A stretch of 64,000 nt of DNA, taken from NCBI GenBank assembly GCA_023151275.1, contig JAKLJI010000001.1, positions 582,409-646,408 on the forward strand, read 5' to 3'. The first letter of the stretch is position 1. Each line of letters starts with the position of its first letter. Below, one piece after another: positions 7,875 through 15,896 of the stretch. The notes under the pieces were generated by a model. It was not told where the DNA came from. It did not search any database and worked only from the letters and a program-made list of their open reading frames with translations. A program made the translations under genes and the position numbers. The stretch comes from Bacteroidia bacterium. GTDB lineage: Bacteria; Bacteroidota; Bacteroidia; UKL13-3.

Positions 7875-8461
7875 TGAAAAAATTACTGTTTTTAATTTTA
7901 ATTGGCCTGTTCCTTTTTTCTTGTAAGCCAGATAAAAGCTGTAGCAGAGAAGATGAAATTACTTATGAAAATATCCCAGACAGTAATATCAGCCAAATTC
8001 CCTACAAAGGAGACGAACTATTAAGTTTTGTAAATCAAACGGGCGATACCGCAGTTTTCAAGTGTACTGGGTATAACAATTATTATGATACAGAAAAAAA
8101 AGCTGAGGGTAGCAATGGCTGTACTTATTGGGTTATCACCAAAACCCAGCAAATTGATTTTACTTTTATTGACACCGCAAATGAAAATAGGAATTTTAGG
8201 GTGAAGTATGAGGCTCCAATTGTTATTTCAAGTCCAATCTTAATTTTAGATTTATTTGTACCAAGTTCAAATTATGTTGTTGGAAGAGGATATGGATATT
8301 TTTATAATCCGGTAAATTTTGATTCGTTAAGAATTGGAAATGGTAGCTATGTCTATGGTTCATTTTTAGACGAAACACGAACCTCATTTTACAACACAAA
8401 GATTGGAATAATTTTATTTGCGGACCAATTTCAAAACAGGTGGACACTTTTAAACGAATAG
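7874..8461 (+). CDS. array lipoprotein A3, function unknown
   Basis: A 195-residue lipoprotein with its lipid-attachment Cys at residue 17 (LFLFSC). It is clearly a distant member of the A family: IPYKGDELLSFVNQTGDTAVF takes the place of IPYTGLDTLMFKN... in A1. Mid-protein Cys and aromatic residues (NGCTYW) follow, and a beta-rich C-terminal half shows no known domain. Overall identity to A1 and A2 is low. The start overlaps the stop of the short leader frame, and the gene is followed 4 bases later by partner B3, the same A-then-B order as in the first two units. Confidence 0.7.
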   Translation: MKKLLFLILIGLFLFSCKPDKSCSREDEITYENIPDSNISQIPYKGDELLSFVNQTGDTAVFKCTGYNNYYDTEKKAEGSNGCTYWVITKTQQIDFTFIDTANENRNFRVKYEAPIVISSPILILDLFVPSSNYVVGRGYGYFYNPVNFDSLRIGNGSYVYGSFLDETRTSFYNTKIGIILFADQFQNRWTLLNE

Positions 8462-8465
8462 CTTT

Positions 8466-9269
8466 ATGAAAAGGATAATTATACTACTCGCATTTATTAA
8501 CATTTTTTATTCTAGTGTTCATGCACAATGCCAAAACAAAAAAAGTTCAGATGCGCCAGGTGAACGTGTAAACAATAGATTGAGACCCGGAAATGCACGT
8601 TACGGAAATCCTTATACCATGTTTAAAATGGATGTTAAGGATTTTGATTATACTTTAGCTTTGAGTCAAATTAGACAAAATATACTTAATGGAAAACCAA
8701 AAATAGACCAAAAAGACTTCCAAAACGACTATGCTGATTTATACCATCAGATATTTGTAGCAGCAACAGATGCCAGTGAACCGGAAGTTTGTCCGGATTT
8801 ACAGGATGAGGAAAATTGCCTGCATCCACAATGGGTAAAAAACAATGCTATTGTTTATTTGGTTGGATTAAAGTACCAGGTAAATAGCAGCAATATTGGT
8901 GAATTTGTTGAAATGAATGATAGCATTAAGAATTACTATGCCGAAAGAGCTTATAAAGGTTTACAAAATCTGAACCCAAAAATTGAATCTTGTTGGGTTG
9001 GAGGGAGAAGTGATGGATGCAAAAATTTAAGAAATAAATCACCTCAATTGATCCAGTATTTACAGGCATATGATTTATTAAAAACAGGTGGAAAAATAGC
9101 CCATAACGCAGATGACAACAGTTCGGATGATTGCAACCCCAGAAATAAATTAAGACAATTTGCCGCTAACATGTATAGAAATTCAGACCCGATAATTAAT
9201 TCATCAAGTGGCTGGAAAAAGAAGCAAGGAATAATTTGTTCCAGTGTTTTGGGAATGGCTGCGATTTAA
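8466..9269 (+). CDS. secreted partner B3, longest array copy, probably C-terminally cut
   Basis: A 267-residue secreted protein with signal peptide IFYSSVHAQ. The mature part is helical and hydrophilic, with PYTMFKMDVKDFDYTLALSQ, LIQYLQAYDLLKTGG and GWKKKQGIICSSVLGMAAI at the very end. The last elements resemble, from memory, the N-terminal alpha-helical region of large secreted Bacteroidota proteins (polysaccharide-lyase-like toroids), in which the sequence continues well beyond GMAA. Here the frame stops at that point and repeat R4 follows 45 bases later. It occupies the same slot behind A3 that B1 and B2 occupy behind A1 and A2, although detectable similarity to them is slight. Function unknown. 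Confidence 0.65.
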   Translation: MKRIIILLAFINIFYSSVHAQCQNKKSSDAPGERVNNRLRPGNARYGNPYTMFKMDVKDFDYTLALSQIRQNILNGKPKIDQKDFQNDYADLYHQIFVAATDASEPEVCPDLQDEENCLHPQWVKNNAIVYLVGLKYQVNSSNIGEFVEMNDSIKNYYAERAYKGLQNLNPKIESCWVGGRSDGCKNLRNKSPQLIQYLQAYDLLKTGGKIAHNADDNSSDDCNPRNKLRQFAANMYRNSDPIINSSSGWKKKQGIICSSVLGMAAI

Positions 9270-9313
9270 CCCCAACCTTATTTCTACATTTTATTTTAGA
9301 AATACCACCGGCT

Positions 9314-9420
9314 ACCTTGCAGCTTTTTTTGTGCCTTGTATTTTCAACTTCCCCAAAAATTAACAGACAAGTATTGCCGAAAAAGTGTAAATTAGTTTTA
9401 CTAAAGTCCTTTTTCTATGA
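9314..9420 (+). repeat. cassette-boundary repeat, copy R4
   Basis: Fourth copy, from ACCTTGCAGCTTTTTTT to the leader ATG at 9417. Similarity to R1 also covers the ~45 bases upstream (TCTACATTTTATT, ACCACCGGCT), so this copy keeps the outer left end. The promoter-like block reads TTG, 16 bases, TAGTTTTAC. Confidence 0.85.
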
Positions 9421-9467
9421 AATCCTATTATCTGCTCTTGCCCTTAATGGTAACTGTCACGAAATAG
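9417..9467 (+). CDS. possible 16-residue leader peptide in R4
   Basis: Frame MKSYYLLLPLMVTVTK, starting at the repeat-borne ATG. It is the shortest of the four and ends 56 bases before A4. Only its first six residues recall the other leaders. Low confidence. Confidence 0.2.
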   Translation: MKSYYLLLPLMVTVTK

Positions 9468-9523
9468 AATACCGCTTTTGATTGAAAATGATTAAAAAAG
9501 CACAGTCTTCCTTATAAATAACT

Positions 9524-10117
9524 ATGAAAAACTTTTTCGTCCTTTTGTTCTTGTTGCCAATGCTAACCGCATGCAAAAAGGAGTATGGTTCGGGCAAAGA
9601 TACCCAAACCTACTACGACCTAACAGCTGAGCAACTGGCTAAAACACCCTATTTCAATAATCCGGCTTTTGATACCCTGCAATTTGTTAGCAATAAAGGT
9701 GACACCCTTACTTTTACAAAACTTGCAACAGTATCTAGTTATTCCAAAACATCAAGCAGCAATTGTCCCGATTGCCCAACCAATTATTATTACTTCCAGG
9801 AAATAAAAAACACTTATCAAACCATTCAAGGTGAGGGGAAATTTGAGATGATTCAAAAGCGAAAATCATCCTACAGTAATTTTGAATTTTCATTTAACAA
9901 TTCAACCTTTTTTCTATCCGATGACCATATTGGATGGGCAGGATATCCCACATTTGTTGGCAGTTTAACATTAAATAATAGAACCTTTAAAGAAATAATT
10001 ATTATTTATGAATTTTTTGGAGATACGAGTTCAAATGCTGCGTATATAAATGAGAAAGATGGTCTATTTTTCTTTAAGGACTATAATAACAAATTAAACT
10101 ATTTAATTAATAAATAA
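9524..10117 (+). CDS. array lipoprotein A4, function unknown
   Basis: A 197-residue lipoprotein with its lipid-attachment Cys at residue 17 (PMLTAC). It shares the family pattern (TPYFNNPAFDTLQFVSNKGD, then TLTF) and a Cys pair in SSNCPDCPTNYYYF that corresponds to the Cys-containing block of A1 and A2. The C-terminal half is beta-rich and ends in an Asn/Lys-rich tail. No partner gene follows; instead the coding sequence ends in a short TAA repeat and then 24-bp tandem repeats, so the array stops here. Function unknown. Confidence 0.7.
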   Translation: MKNFFVLLFLLPMLTACKKEYGSGKDTQTYYDLTAEQLAKTPYFNNPAFDTLQFVSNKGDTLTFTKLATVSSYSKTSSSNCPDCPTNYYYFQEIKNTYQTIQGEGKFEMIQKRKSSYSNFEFSFNNSTFFLSDDHIGWAGYPTFVGSLTLNNRTFKEIIIIYEFFGDTSSNAAYINEKDGLFFFKDYNNKLNYLINK

Positions 10118-10152
10118 TAATAATAATAAAGTAATTGAACTTTTTTTTGACT

Positions 10153-10315
10153 ATTCTGGAGCAAACTAGGCCAGTGATTCTGGGGTAAATTAGGCCACTC
10201 ATTCCGGAGCAAACTAGGCCAGCCATTTTGGAGCAAACTAGGCCACCATTTACGTGTTTTAACCTTCAGGTTTTGTATCCAACAAGATGTCATTCTGACA
10301 CAAATTAGGCCACTT
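10153..10315. repeat. 24-bp tandem repeats, possible IS21-type terminal array
   Basis: Four contiguous 24-bp units begin at 10153, 10177, 10201 and 10225. Each reads ATTCTGGAGCAAACTAGGCC plus four variable bases, with small changes. A fifth unit (ATTCTGACACAAATTAGGCC) lies at 10292 after a 43-base gap. Clustered subterminal repeats with a GGCC core are known at the ends of IS21-family elements in Bacteroidota. No istA or istB gene is nearby, so this would be a solo end or relic. Iterons or regulator sites are alternatives. There are no unique spacers, so it is not a CRISPR array. Confidence 0.55.
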
Positions 10316-10490
10316 ATTTGGTTATTAATTTGCCAACTCAGATTCGCATCGTCTTCGAAATTACCTAGTAAACTTTTAAAGGCAGGAAATACTAGGCAGA
10401 TACCTAATCAAATGTGGCTTTGAGTAATCAAACTAGGCAAATTTTTTAGGTAAACACATTATGGACTTAGGCAAATATTTCAATTGTCAA

Positions 10491-10623
10491 CGCCCCTCGC
10501 GTTAGGGATTGCAGGGGAAATCCTTTTTTGCGCGGCTGGGACCGGCGGCTAGGGTCGGCAAAAAAGATTGGACCGGAAAGCCCGACCCCAACAAGGCCTT
10601 CGGCCTTCGTTGGGGGAACGCCC
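10491..10623 (+). repeat. GC-rich structured intergenic repeat, copy 1
   Basis: This is a GC-rich block in AT-rich noncoding DNA. ATCCTTTTTTGC pairs with GCAAAAAAGATT across an internal hairpin (GGGACC...GGGTC). A second strong hairpin at 10586-10615 pairs CCCCAAC plus AAGGCC with GGCCTT plus GTTGGGG, with one bulged C. Both ends carry CGCCC. The motif GCGTTAGGGATTGCAGGGGA and the later ATTGGACCGGAAAGCCCGAC recur in altered form at 60631-60660 on the minus strand. From memory, elements with GCGTTAGGGAT and GCCCGACC are dispersed in many Bacteroidota genomes; whether they are transcribed is not known to me. Confidence 0.6.
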
Positions 10624-10797
10624 AAAAACAAATAGGAACATGCCGGAAAATTATTTTCTTAAGATAGGATGCTTGTTGCGCTAATGTAGGTATTCCCGAG
10701 TAGTTGTCAGCAACTCGCTAAGCCTTGTCGAGAAGTAAACAACATGGAGCATTCCAGCTGTTTTTCTATTTCTTGGAAAGCACGATATTGAGAGGCA

Positions 10798-11514
10798 ATG
10801 AAAAGAGTCATAATCTTATTTGGCATTCTCCTCGGGTTTAGCAAAGTATGGGCACAAGAAATGTACACCCAAAGCTACTCGGATAAAAATGGATTGCCCG
10901 ATAATGAGGTGTTTGATATCCATCAAGATAAACGAGGATACTTATGGATAGCAGGAAATAGTGGATTGGTCCGATTTTCGGGAAATGAATTTAAGTCATT
11001 TACAAGTCCCGGCCAGCGCATGCCTGCATTGGCAGACATGCAAGCTATGGCAGATGGCTCACTATGGATGCATGATTTTGGCGATCGGATATTTGTATTA
11101 AACCATGACAGCTTAAAATACTTTCCTATTCCTGAACAAGTTGGTGGTGGCTTTCCAACCCTGGCATCCGACCCAAGTGGAACTTACCTATGGATTGCCT
11201 GGAACTCTAAAATTCTGCTCTATCAAACTTCAAAACCAAGCTTAATCAAGCAATTTCCAATTAAAACCAATCGAAGTATTTATGCCGATAAAGCGGGTTT
11301 ATGGGTATCCTCTGAATCTGCATTTGTGCACATCAATAAGCAGGGAGAACAACATGTTTTTCCATTGAAAAATGTACGTGATGTTCAAAGGAAATTAACC
11401 GATAAAGTGTTTTTCATGGAAAGGAATGGCCATGTTTATGCCTACCTCCGCAGCAGCAAAGAATTGCTGGTTTTGCAATCAGGCCAATTCATTCCCACCA
11501 ACTTTGGTTCCTGA
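10798..11514 (+). CDS. propeller-type sensor kinase, N-terminal part (frameshifted)
   Basis: Signal peptide (LLGFSKVWAQ), then two-component-regulator propeller repeats. YTQSYSDKNGLPDNEVFDIH and the following DKRGYLWIAGNSGLVRF are the hallmark of the ligand-sensing beta-propeller of Bacteroidota sensors. The frame stops at 11512-11514 inside a propeller blade. The next frame is open from before that stop and continues the same fold (RNGCYSFSADFKYYTQLFKG), so a single missing base between about 11495 and 11515 separates the two halves. No slippery heptamer is apparent. The gene is therefore either inactivated or affected by a sequence error. With the downstream part it would encode one sensor of about 945 residues. 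Confidence 0.85.
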   Translation: MKRVIILFGILLGFSKVWAQEMYTQSYSDKNGLPDNEVFDIHQDKRGYLWIAGNSGLVRFSGNEFKSFTSPGQRMPALADMQAMADGSLWMHDFGDRIFVLNHDSLKYFPIPEQVGGGFPTLASDPSGTYLWIAWNSKILLYQTSKPSLIKQFPIKTNRSIYADKAGLWVSSESAFVHINKQGEQHVFPLKNVRDVQRKLTDKVFFMERNGHVYAYLRSSKELLVLQSGQFIPTNFGS

Positions 11515-11564
11515 CCCGCAATGGTTGTTATTCATTTTCTGCGGATTTTAAGTATTACACCCAA

Positions 11565-13646
11565 TTGTTTAAAGGCGTTGCAGTATCGGATATGTTGATG
11601 GACGACGAGCATTCTTTGTGGATTGCCAGTTTGGACCAAGGCTTGTTGCAAGTACCCAATCAGAACATCACTGTTTTTCCGATAGCCGGAACGGGTTCCA
11701 AAGGTATTTGCAAATTGGGATTTTGGGAAAATCAATTGGTAGGTGGAAGCCTGGAGGGTTCGTTACTCACCTGGAAACAAGGAAATTCTACTGTTCTTAT
11801 TCCTTCTCAAGAAAAAAAAGAAGTTAGCTTTCTGCAAACCGAGAATGGAAAACTATGGTTTGGCACCAATAATCTGATGCGTTACGATGGAAAAAAACTT
11901 GAAACATTATCGCCCAATCCCGGTACTAAGCAATTATTTCCATTGAATGCAAATTACCTTTTGGCAGCTGGTTCTGACGGGCTCTCGCTTGTTTCAACAG
12001 CCAAGGGACATGAATTACCGGATTGGCTAAAACCTTATGCGAAAGAAATAAATACGAAAAAGACCTATTTCGCCAGGTTTCATAACCTACGCAGTTGGTC
12101 GGTTTGGGCCAACGATAGCCTGCAAACCCTCTTTTGTGCCGGCAAAAATGGCCTGATACGGTATAAAAAAGGGAAAGAAGAGCTGATGCAATTTGAAGGA
12201 GAGCCGGTATATGCCAGCTCGCTCGATGGCAATAGGAAGCAAGTAATCATAGGAACACATAACCAAGGGGTATTGATGTATTCGTTGGGCAATGAGGAAT
12301 TAAACCAGGTTAAAGCCTTAAGCACCTTGTTTGAAAACAGTTCGGTTTATTTGGTAAAATGGCAAGACCCCTATTGGATTTTGGTAGGAGCTAAATCGGT
12401 AGTTGTTTGGAATCCGCAAACCCAACAACAAACAGAACTTAGTAGAGAATCGGGATTGCTAAGTGGAAGGGTTTATGATGCCCTAATAAAGGATAAACAC
12501 CTGCTACTTGCCGGCTCATCGGGTTTGTTTTCGTACCCCATTGCCTCGTTAAAAGACAATTATGGCAAAGCCCGCTTTCAGGTAAAAAGTATCAATGGAG
12601 TTGCTTATGAACCCGGAAAAGCAATTGAAATTGGTTTGAACAGACAGCTTAATTTAGTGGTAGATAAAATAGGATTTAGACAAAGGGACCAGATCAGTTT
12701 ACAATACCGCCTGAACGAGGGTGCTTTAATTACCTTACATCCATCCGAACAAAGTTTAAGCATTAATTCCCTGCCCTATGGTGAATCAATACTTTATTTA
12801 AGGGCAATAAATAAGCTCAATCAAAAAACAGCCGAAGAAATCAGAATCGCTTTGATTGTAGCTACTCCAATTTACCTTCAGGTTTGGTTCCTTAGCTGTT
12901 CTTTAATCCTTAGTCTTGGCTTTGGAATATTTATGTGGCAATTCAGGTTAAATCAACTCAAAAAGAAGAATGCCGAGCTACTGGAAAAGGAACAATTGAA
13001 CCATGCATTAAAGTCGAGTATGTTGGCCAGTATTAAGTCGCAAATGAATCCGCACTTCTTGTTTAATGCATTGAATACCATCCAGAGTTTCATTTTGCAA
13101 AACGACCGCATGAATGCCAATTTCTATTTGGGAAAATTCAGTGATTTAATGCGCAAAATCTTGGGTATGTCAACCCGGGATACCATTCAACTGGAGGAGG
13201 AACTGGAAGCACTGAAACTATACTTAGAGTTGGAGAATATGCGCTTTAACGGAAGCCTAATTTACGAGATTGACCTTCCAAACGAGGAGATACTGGAACT
13301 GGAAATACCCTCCATGATTATCCAACCCTATGTAGAAAATGCCATTAAACATGGCTTACTTCATAGTCAGAAAGAGCGGCGACTTCAAATCAGGTTTAGC
13401 CTAGAAAAAGAAAATGTATTGAAGGTTGAAGTGGAAGACAATGGCATAGGCAGGCAGGCGGCAGAACAAATAAAATCGAGGCTATTCAAGGGAAGTTTTC
13501 AATCCTTTTCTACCGAAGCCAACAAGCGGAGATTGGAACTTTTGAATGAGCAACTTGCTACCCATATTGGAGTGGAGTATATTGACAAAGCCGAGCATCA
13601 ACAAGCCCAAGGTACGCTTGTAAGATTATTTATTCCTTTTTCATAA
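11565..13646 (+). CDS. propeller-type LytS-like sensor histidine kinase, C-terminal part (frameshifted)
   Basis: Continuation of the gene begun at 10798, in another frame. The coordinate is a TTG; coherent homology starts earlier, near 11511. The order is: remaining propeller blades (DEHSLWIASLDQGLL, ENGKLWFGTNNLMRYDG), a Y_Y_Y-type beta-sandwich (~355-425), one transmembrane helix (IYLQVWFLSCSLILSLGFGI), a coiled coil, and a LytS/YehU-type His_kinase domain with NPHFLFNALNTIQSFI (phospho-accepting His). The ATPase shows YVENAIKHGL and VEDNGIGRQAA. Kinases of this class pair with LytTR regulators, and one is encoded at 16004 past the surface-protein gene. A bidirectional terminator follows. 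Confidence 0.88.
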   Translation: MFKGVAVSDMLMDDEHSLWIASLDQGLLQVPNQNITVFPIAGTGSKGICKLGFWENQLVGGSLEGSLLTWKQGNSTVLIPSQEKKEVSFLQTENGKLWFGTNNLMRYDGKKLETLSPNPGTKQLFPLNANYLLAAGSDGLSLVSTAKGHELPDWLKPYAKEINTKKTYFARFHNLRSWSVWANDSLQTLFCAGKNGLIRYKKGKEELMQFEGEPVYASSLDGNRKQVIIGTHNQGVLMYSLGNEELNQVKALSTLFENSSVYLVKWQDPYWILVGAKSVVVWNPQTQQQTELSRESGLLSGRVYDALIKDKHLLLAGSSGLFSYPIASLKDNYGKARFQVKSINGVAYEPGKAIEIGLNRQLNLVVDKIGFRQRDQISLQYRLNEGALITLHPSEQSLSINSLPYGESILYLRAINKLNQKTAEEIRIALIVATPIYLQVWFLSCSLILSLGFGIFMWQFRLNQLKKKNAELLEKEQLNHALKSSMLASIKSQMNPHFLFNALNTIQSFILQNDRMNANFYLGKFSDLMRKILGMSTRDTIQLEEELEALKLYLELENMRFNGSLIYEIDLPNEEILELEIPSMIIQPYVENAIKHGLLHSQKERRLQIRFSLEKENVLKVEVEDNGIGRQAAEQIKSRLFKGSFQSFSTEANKRRLELLNEQLATHIGVEYIDKAEHQQAQGTLVRLFIPFS

Positions 13647-13660
13647 AATAGGTTTTTAAC

Positions 13661-13698
13661 ACAAAAAAGGTCGTTGAAGTTTCAACGACCTTTTTTGT
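13661..13698. terminator. bidirectional intrinsic terminator
   Basis: Perfect 18-bp inverted repeat (ACAAAAAAGGTCGTTGAA and its complement) around GT, with A and T tracts on both sides. It lies between the converging kinase and LamG-protein genes and can serve both. Confidence 0.92.
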
Positions 13699-13707
13699 GA
13701 ATGAAAT

Positions 13708-15840
13708 TTAGTTTCGTACTACTTTACAGATCCGGGTCCTCCCCTGCTTATCCTTTACATGAAGCAAGTAAATTCCTTGTTCCATGGAAGCAATATCCAA
13801 CTCCGATTGCTCAGTGCTAAGCATGAATTGGCCCGATAAAGAATACAGTTCTAAACGTTGAACAGCCACACCTTCAACCTGAATAGTTCCTTGTGAAGGA
13901 TTAGGGTAAACCTGTAAATTATAGGCCAACTCCTCCTCCATTCCGGTGCTTCCAACGGCAAGGTAATAACAAAGGGAGGTATCTTGAGAACAACCATTGT
14001 TTATTACCACCGCATAATTACCCGGCCTTGTAGCTAGAAAAGTCTTTTTGTTTGCGCCAGGGATAGCCTGTTTGGTATCGCAATCAATCCACTGAAAGTA
14101 CACCAAATCATGCATGGCATTCAAGGCAAAGTCGCTCACCTTAACCAAGTCTCTGCGAATTGCAGGAACCGGTTTACCAAACATTTTGTTGATATCACAT
14201 TCGCCAAGTGCACGATCATACATGTACAAATCATCAAAATCTCCGGTAAAACTCAGGCCTTTTGAAGGAGAGTCCATATTCTTATTCAGGTAAGCACCCA
14301 GGTAGGTATAATCACAAGGACCAACATGGATAGCATTTTGTAAAAAACAAACCTGCTCACCATCCACAAAACCTCTGGCAGTGTTGGCAGCTCTATCCAA
14401 TACAAAGCCTAGATTTACCCAGGTGTTTAAAGGAATAGAATCGGCCGGGTCAGCATCTGCAAACAGCACATTGCCGTTTCGTTGAACAACACCGATGCGC
14501 AGCACATTGTTGATAATCCGAATGTAAAAAGAACCCTTTGGAGTACCATTGGTAGCGCTAAAATCACTTACTACAAAAGCATCTGAAATAAAGGAAGTAC
14601 GCTTAACCCAAATGAAGGCAGAAATATCCGGCGTATCGTTTTGCTCGGTGTTTAAATTGGTAGCTGAATACAAACCCGATAAAGTACTATTAAAGGCACC
14701 TAATGGTCTTCCATCTCTACCTGTTGAATAAACAGCAGAAGGATTGTTTGCTATACTGGTAACCTTTTCAAAGTCGGCCATTTGCGGAGATATGCTCGCT
14801 AAATTGGTATTGAAGTCATAGCTTCCTCTGTTGTTGAATCGGGTAACATCGGAGTTATGGGCCAAGGCACATGTAGAAGTATCGTATCCACAACCTGTGC
14901 CTACAACAACCTTGTAATAGCCTCTGTTAACAGCGGAGAACAAGCGCTGTGTTGCACCACTTACAGGTTGGTTGGTTTCACAATTCAACCATTGATAAGA
15001 TGCTGCGTTACTAACGCTTGCAGTTAAATCTTTTTGAAAGGCATATACTTCAACACCTTGGCTTGAAGCTGCTTTGTTGGCCAATTGCTGCACCTCACAA
15101 GAGGTTAAAGAGCGGTTGTAGAAAGCTAAGTCATCCAAGGTTCCATCAAACAATTCAGAAGTTTGGGTAGATGGATTTGGCCCACCTAAGAACATCAGCA
15201 ATGTTCTACCCAGGTTAACAGGAGCAAATGGTGTGGTTGGAGCGCTTACCGACTTGCTGCTGCCATTAACCATTTTTCCATTCAGGTAAAACCGCATGGA
15301 AGCCGAAGGTCTGTCGTAAACTGCAGCCAAATGATTCCAAACACCAACGCTAACCGAATCCACAAAATCATCAATTAACGTTGCTGTATTTTGATTGTAC
15401 AGGATAAACTGAGGGTGACCATTGTACATAGCAAGGCGAAATCTTCCTTCCCCAAAAGAAGGACCTTGGAAGAAGTTAATCACCTTGTAATCGCCTAAGA
15501 TGGTTTTGGTATCCAGTTGTTTGCTATTCATTTTCACCCAGACAGAAACCGAAAAGCTACCTGAGGAATCTCCCGGATTAAACGGTTGAGCGGTGAAATG
15601 GCCTGAAAGAAAGCTGTAAAAGGAACCATTCGCCACATTGGTTCTTCTGTCATTGGCCCACATTTTTACATCGTTATTAACCGGAGGGTTGTTGTAAGGA
15701 GTAAAGTGACTTGCAGCCGATGTTGAATCTTGCATGGTTTGATTGAAGGTGTAGAAACTCCGTAAACCAGTTAAGGGGATTTGCGCATTGAGCCCAAAGA
15801 ACCCAATAAGCAGGCTAAGGGAAAGTAGGTGTTTTTTCAT
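13708..15840 (-). CDS. secreted LamG-domain surface protein with T9SS tail
   Basis: A 710-residue protein with signal peptide (LLIGFFGLNAQ) and two laminin-G/concanavalin-like domains at ~25-265 and ~330-560. Each ends in a conserved LDDLAFYNRSL- or FDDLYMYDRAL-type motif. Each is followed by a short immunoglobulin-like piece with the Cys pattern SYQWLNCETNQPVSGA or YFQWIDCDTKQAIPGA. The C-terminal ~75 residues (YNLQVYPNPSQGTIQVEG ... GIYLLHVKDKQGRTRICKVV) form a type A T9SS sorting domain, so the protein is exported through the outer membrane and displayed or released. It may bind glycans or mediate adhesion. It lies between a LytS-like kinase and a LytTR regulator, and its upstream region carries paired regulator-like repeats. 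Confidence 0.88.
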   Translation of the reverse strand: MKKHLLSLSLLIGFFGLNAQIPLTGLRSFYTFNQTMQDSTSAASHFTPYNNPPVNNDVKMWANDRRTNVANGSFYSFLSGHFTAQPFNPGDSSGSFSVSVWVKMNSKQLDTKTILGDYKVINFFQGPSFGEGRFRLAMYNGHPQFILYNQNTATLIDDFVDSVSVGVWNHLAAVYDRPSASMRFYLNGKMVNGSSKSVSAPTTPFAPVNLGRTLLMFLGGPNPSTQTSELFDGTLDDLAFYNRSLTSCEVQQLANKAASSQGVEVYAFQKDLTASVSNAASYQWLNCETNQPVSGATQRLFSAVNRGYYKVVVGTGCGYDTSTCALAHNSDVTRFNNRGSYDFNTNLASISPQMADFEKVTSIANNPSAVYSTGRDGRPLGAFNSTLSGLYSATNLNTEQNDTPDISAFIWVKRTSFISDAFVVSDFSATNGTPKGSFYIRIINNVLRIGVVQRNGNVLFADADPADSIPLNTWVNLGFVLDRAANTARGFVDGEQVCFLQNAIHVGPCDYTYLGAYLNKNMDSPSKGLSFTGDFDDLYMYDRALGECDINKMFGKPVPAIRRDLVKVSDFALNAMHDLVYFQWIDCDTKQAIPGANKKTFLATRPGNYAVVINNGCSQDTSLCYYLAVGSTGMEEELAYNLQVYPNPSQGTIQVEGVAVQRLELYSLSGQFMLSTEQSELDIASMEQGIYLLHVKDKQGRTRICKVVRN

Positions 15841-15896
15841 TTTTTATTGAATTGCTGCAACAAAAATTGAACGCTTGAATTTAGCTGACAAATGCG

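Noticed and set aside
5567-9420. Integron-type attC sites at the cassette boundaries
   Set aside because: No integrase gene and no attC core or paired inverted arms were seen. The repeats also carry promoter and terminator features, unlike attC sites.
5772-10117. Polymorphic toxin-immunity array
   Set aside because: Order and truncated secreted partners are suggestive, but no toxin domain, pre-toxin motif or secretion-marker domain is visible, and the lipoproteins do not resemble known immunity families.
10153-10315. CRISPR array from the 24-bp repeats
   Set aside because: The units are directly adjacent with no unique spacers, the repeats vary, and no cas gene is in the window.
11480-11570. 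Programmed ribosomal frameshift in the sensor kinase gene
   Set aside because: No slippery heptamer or downstream hairpin was found at the shift point; a lesion or sequence error is simpler.
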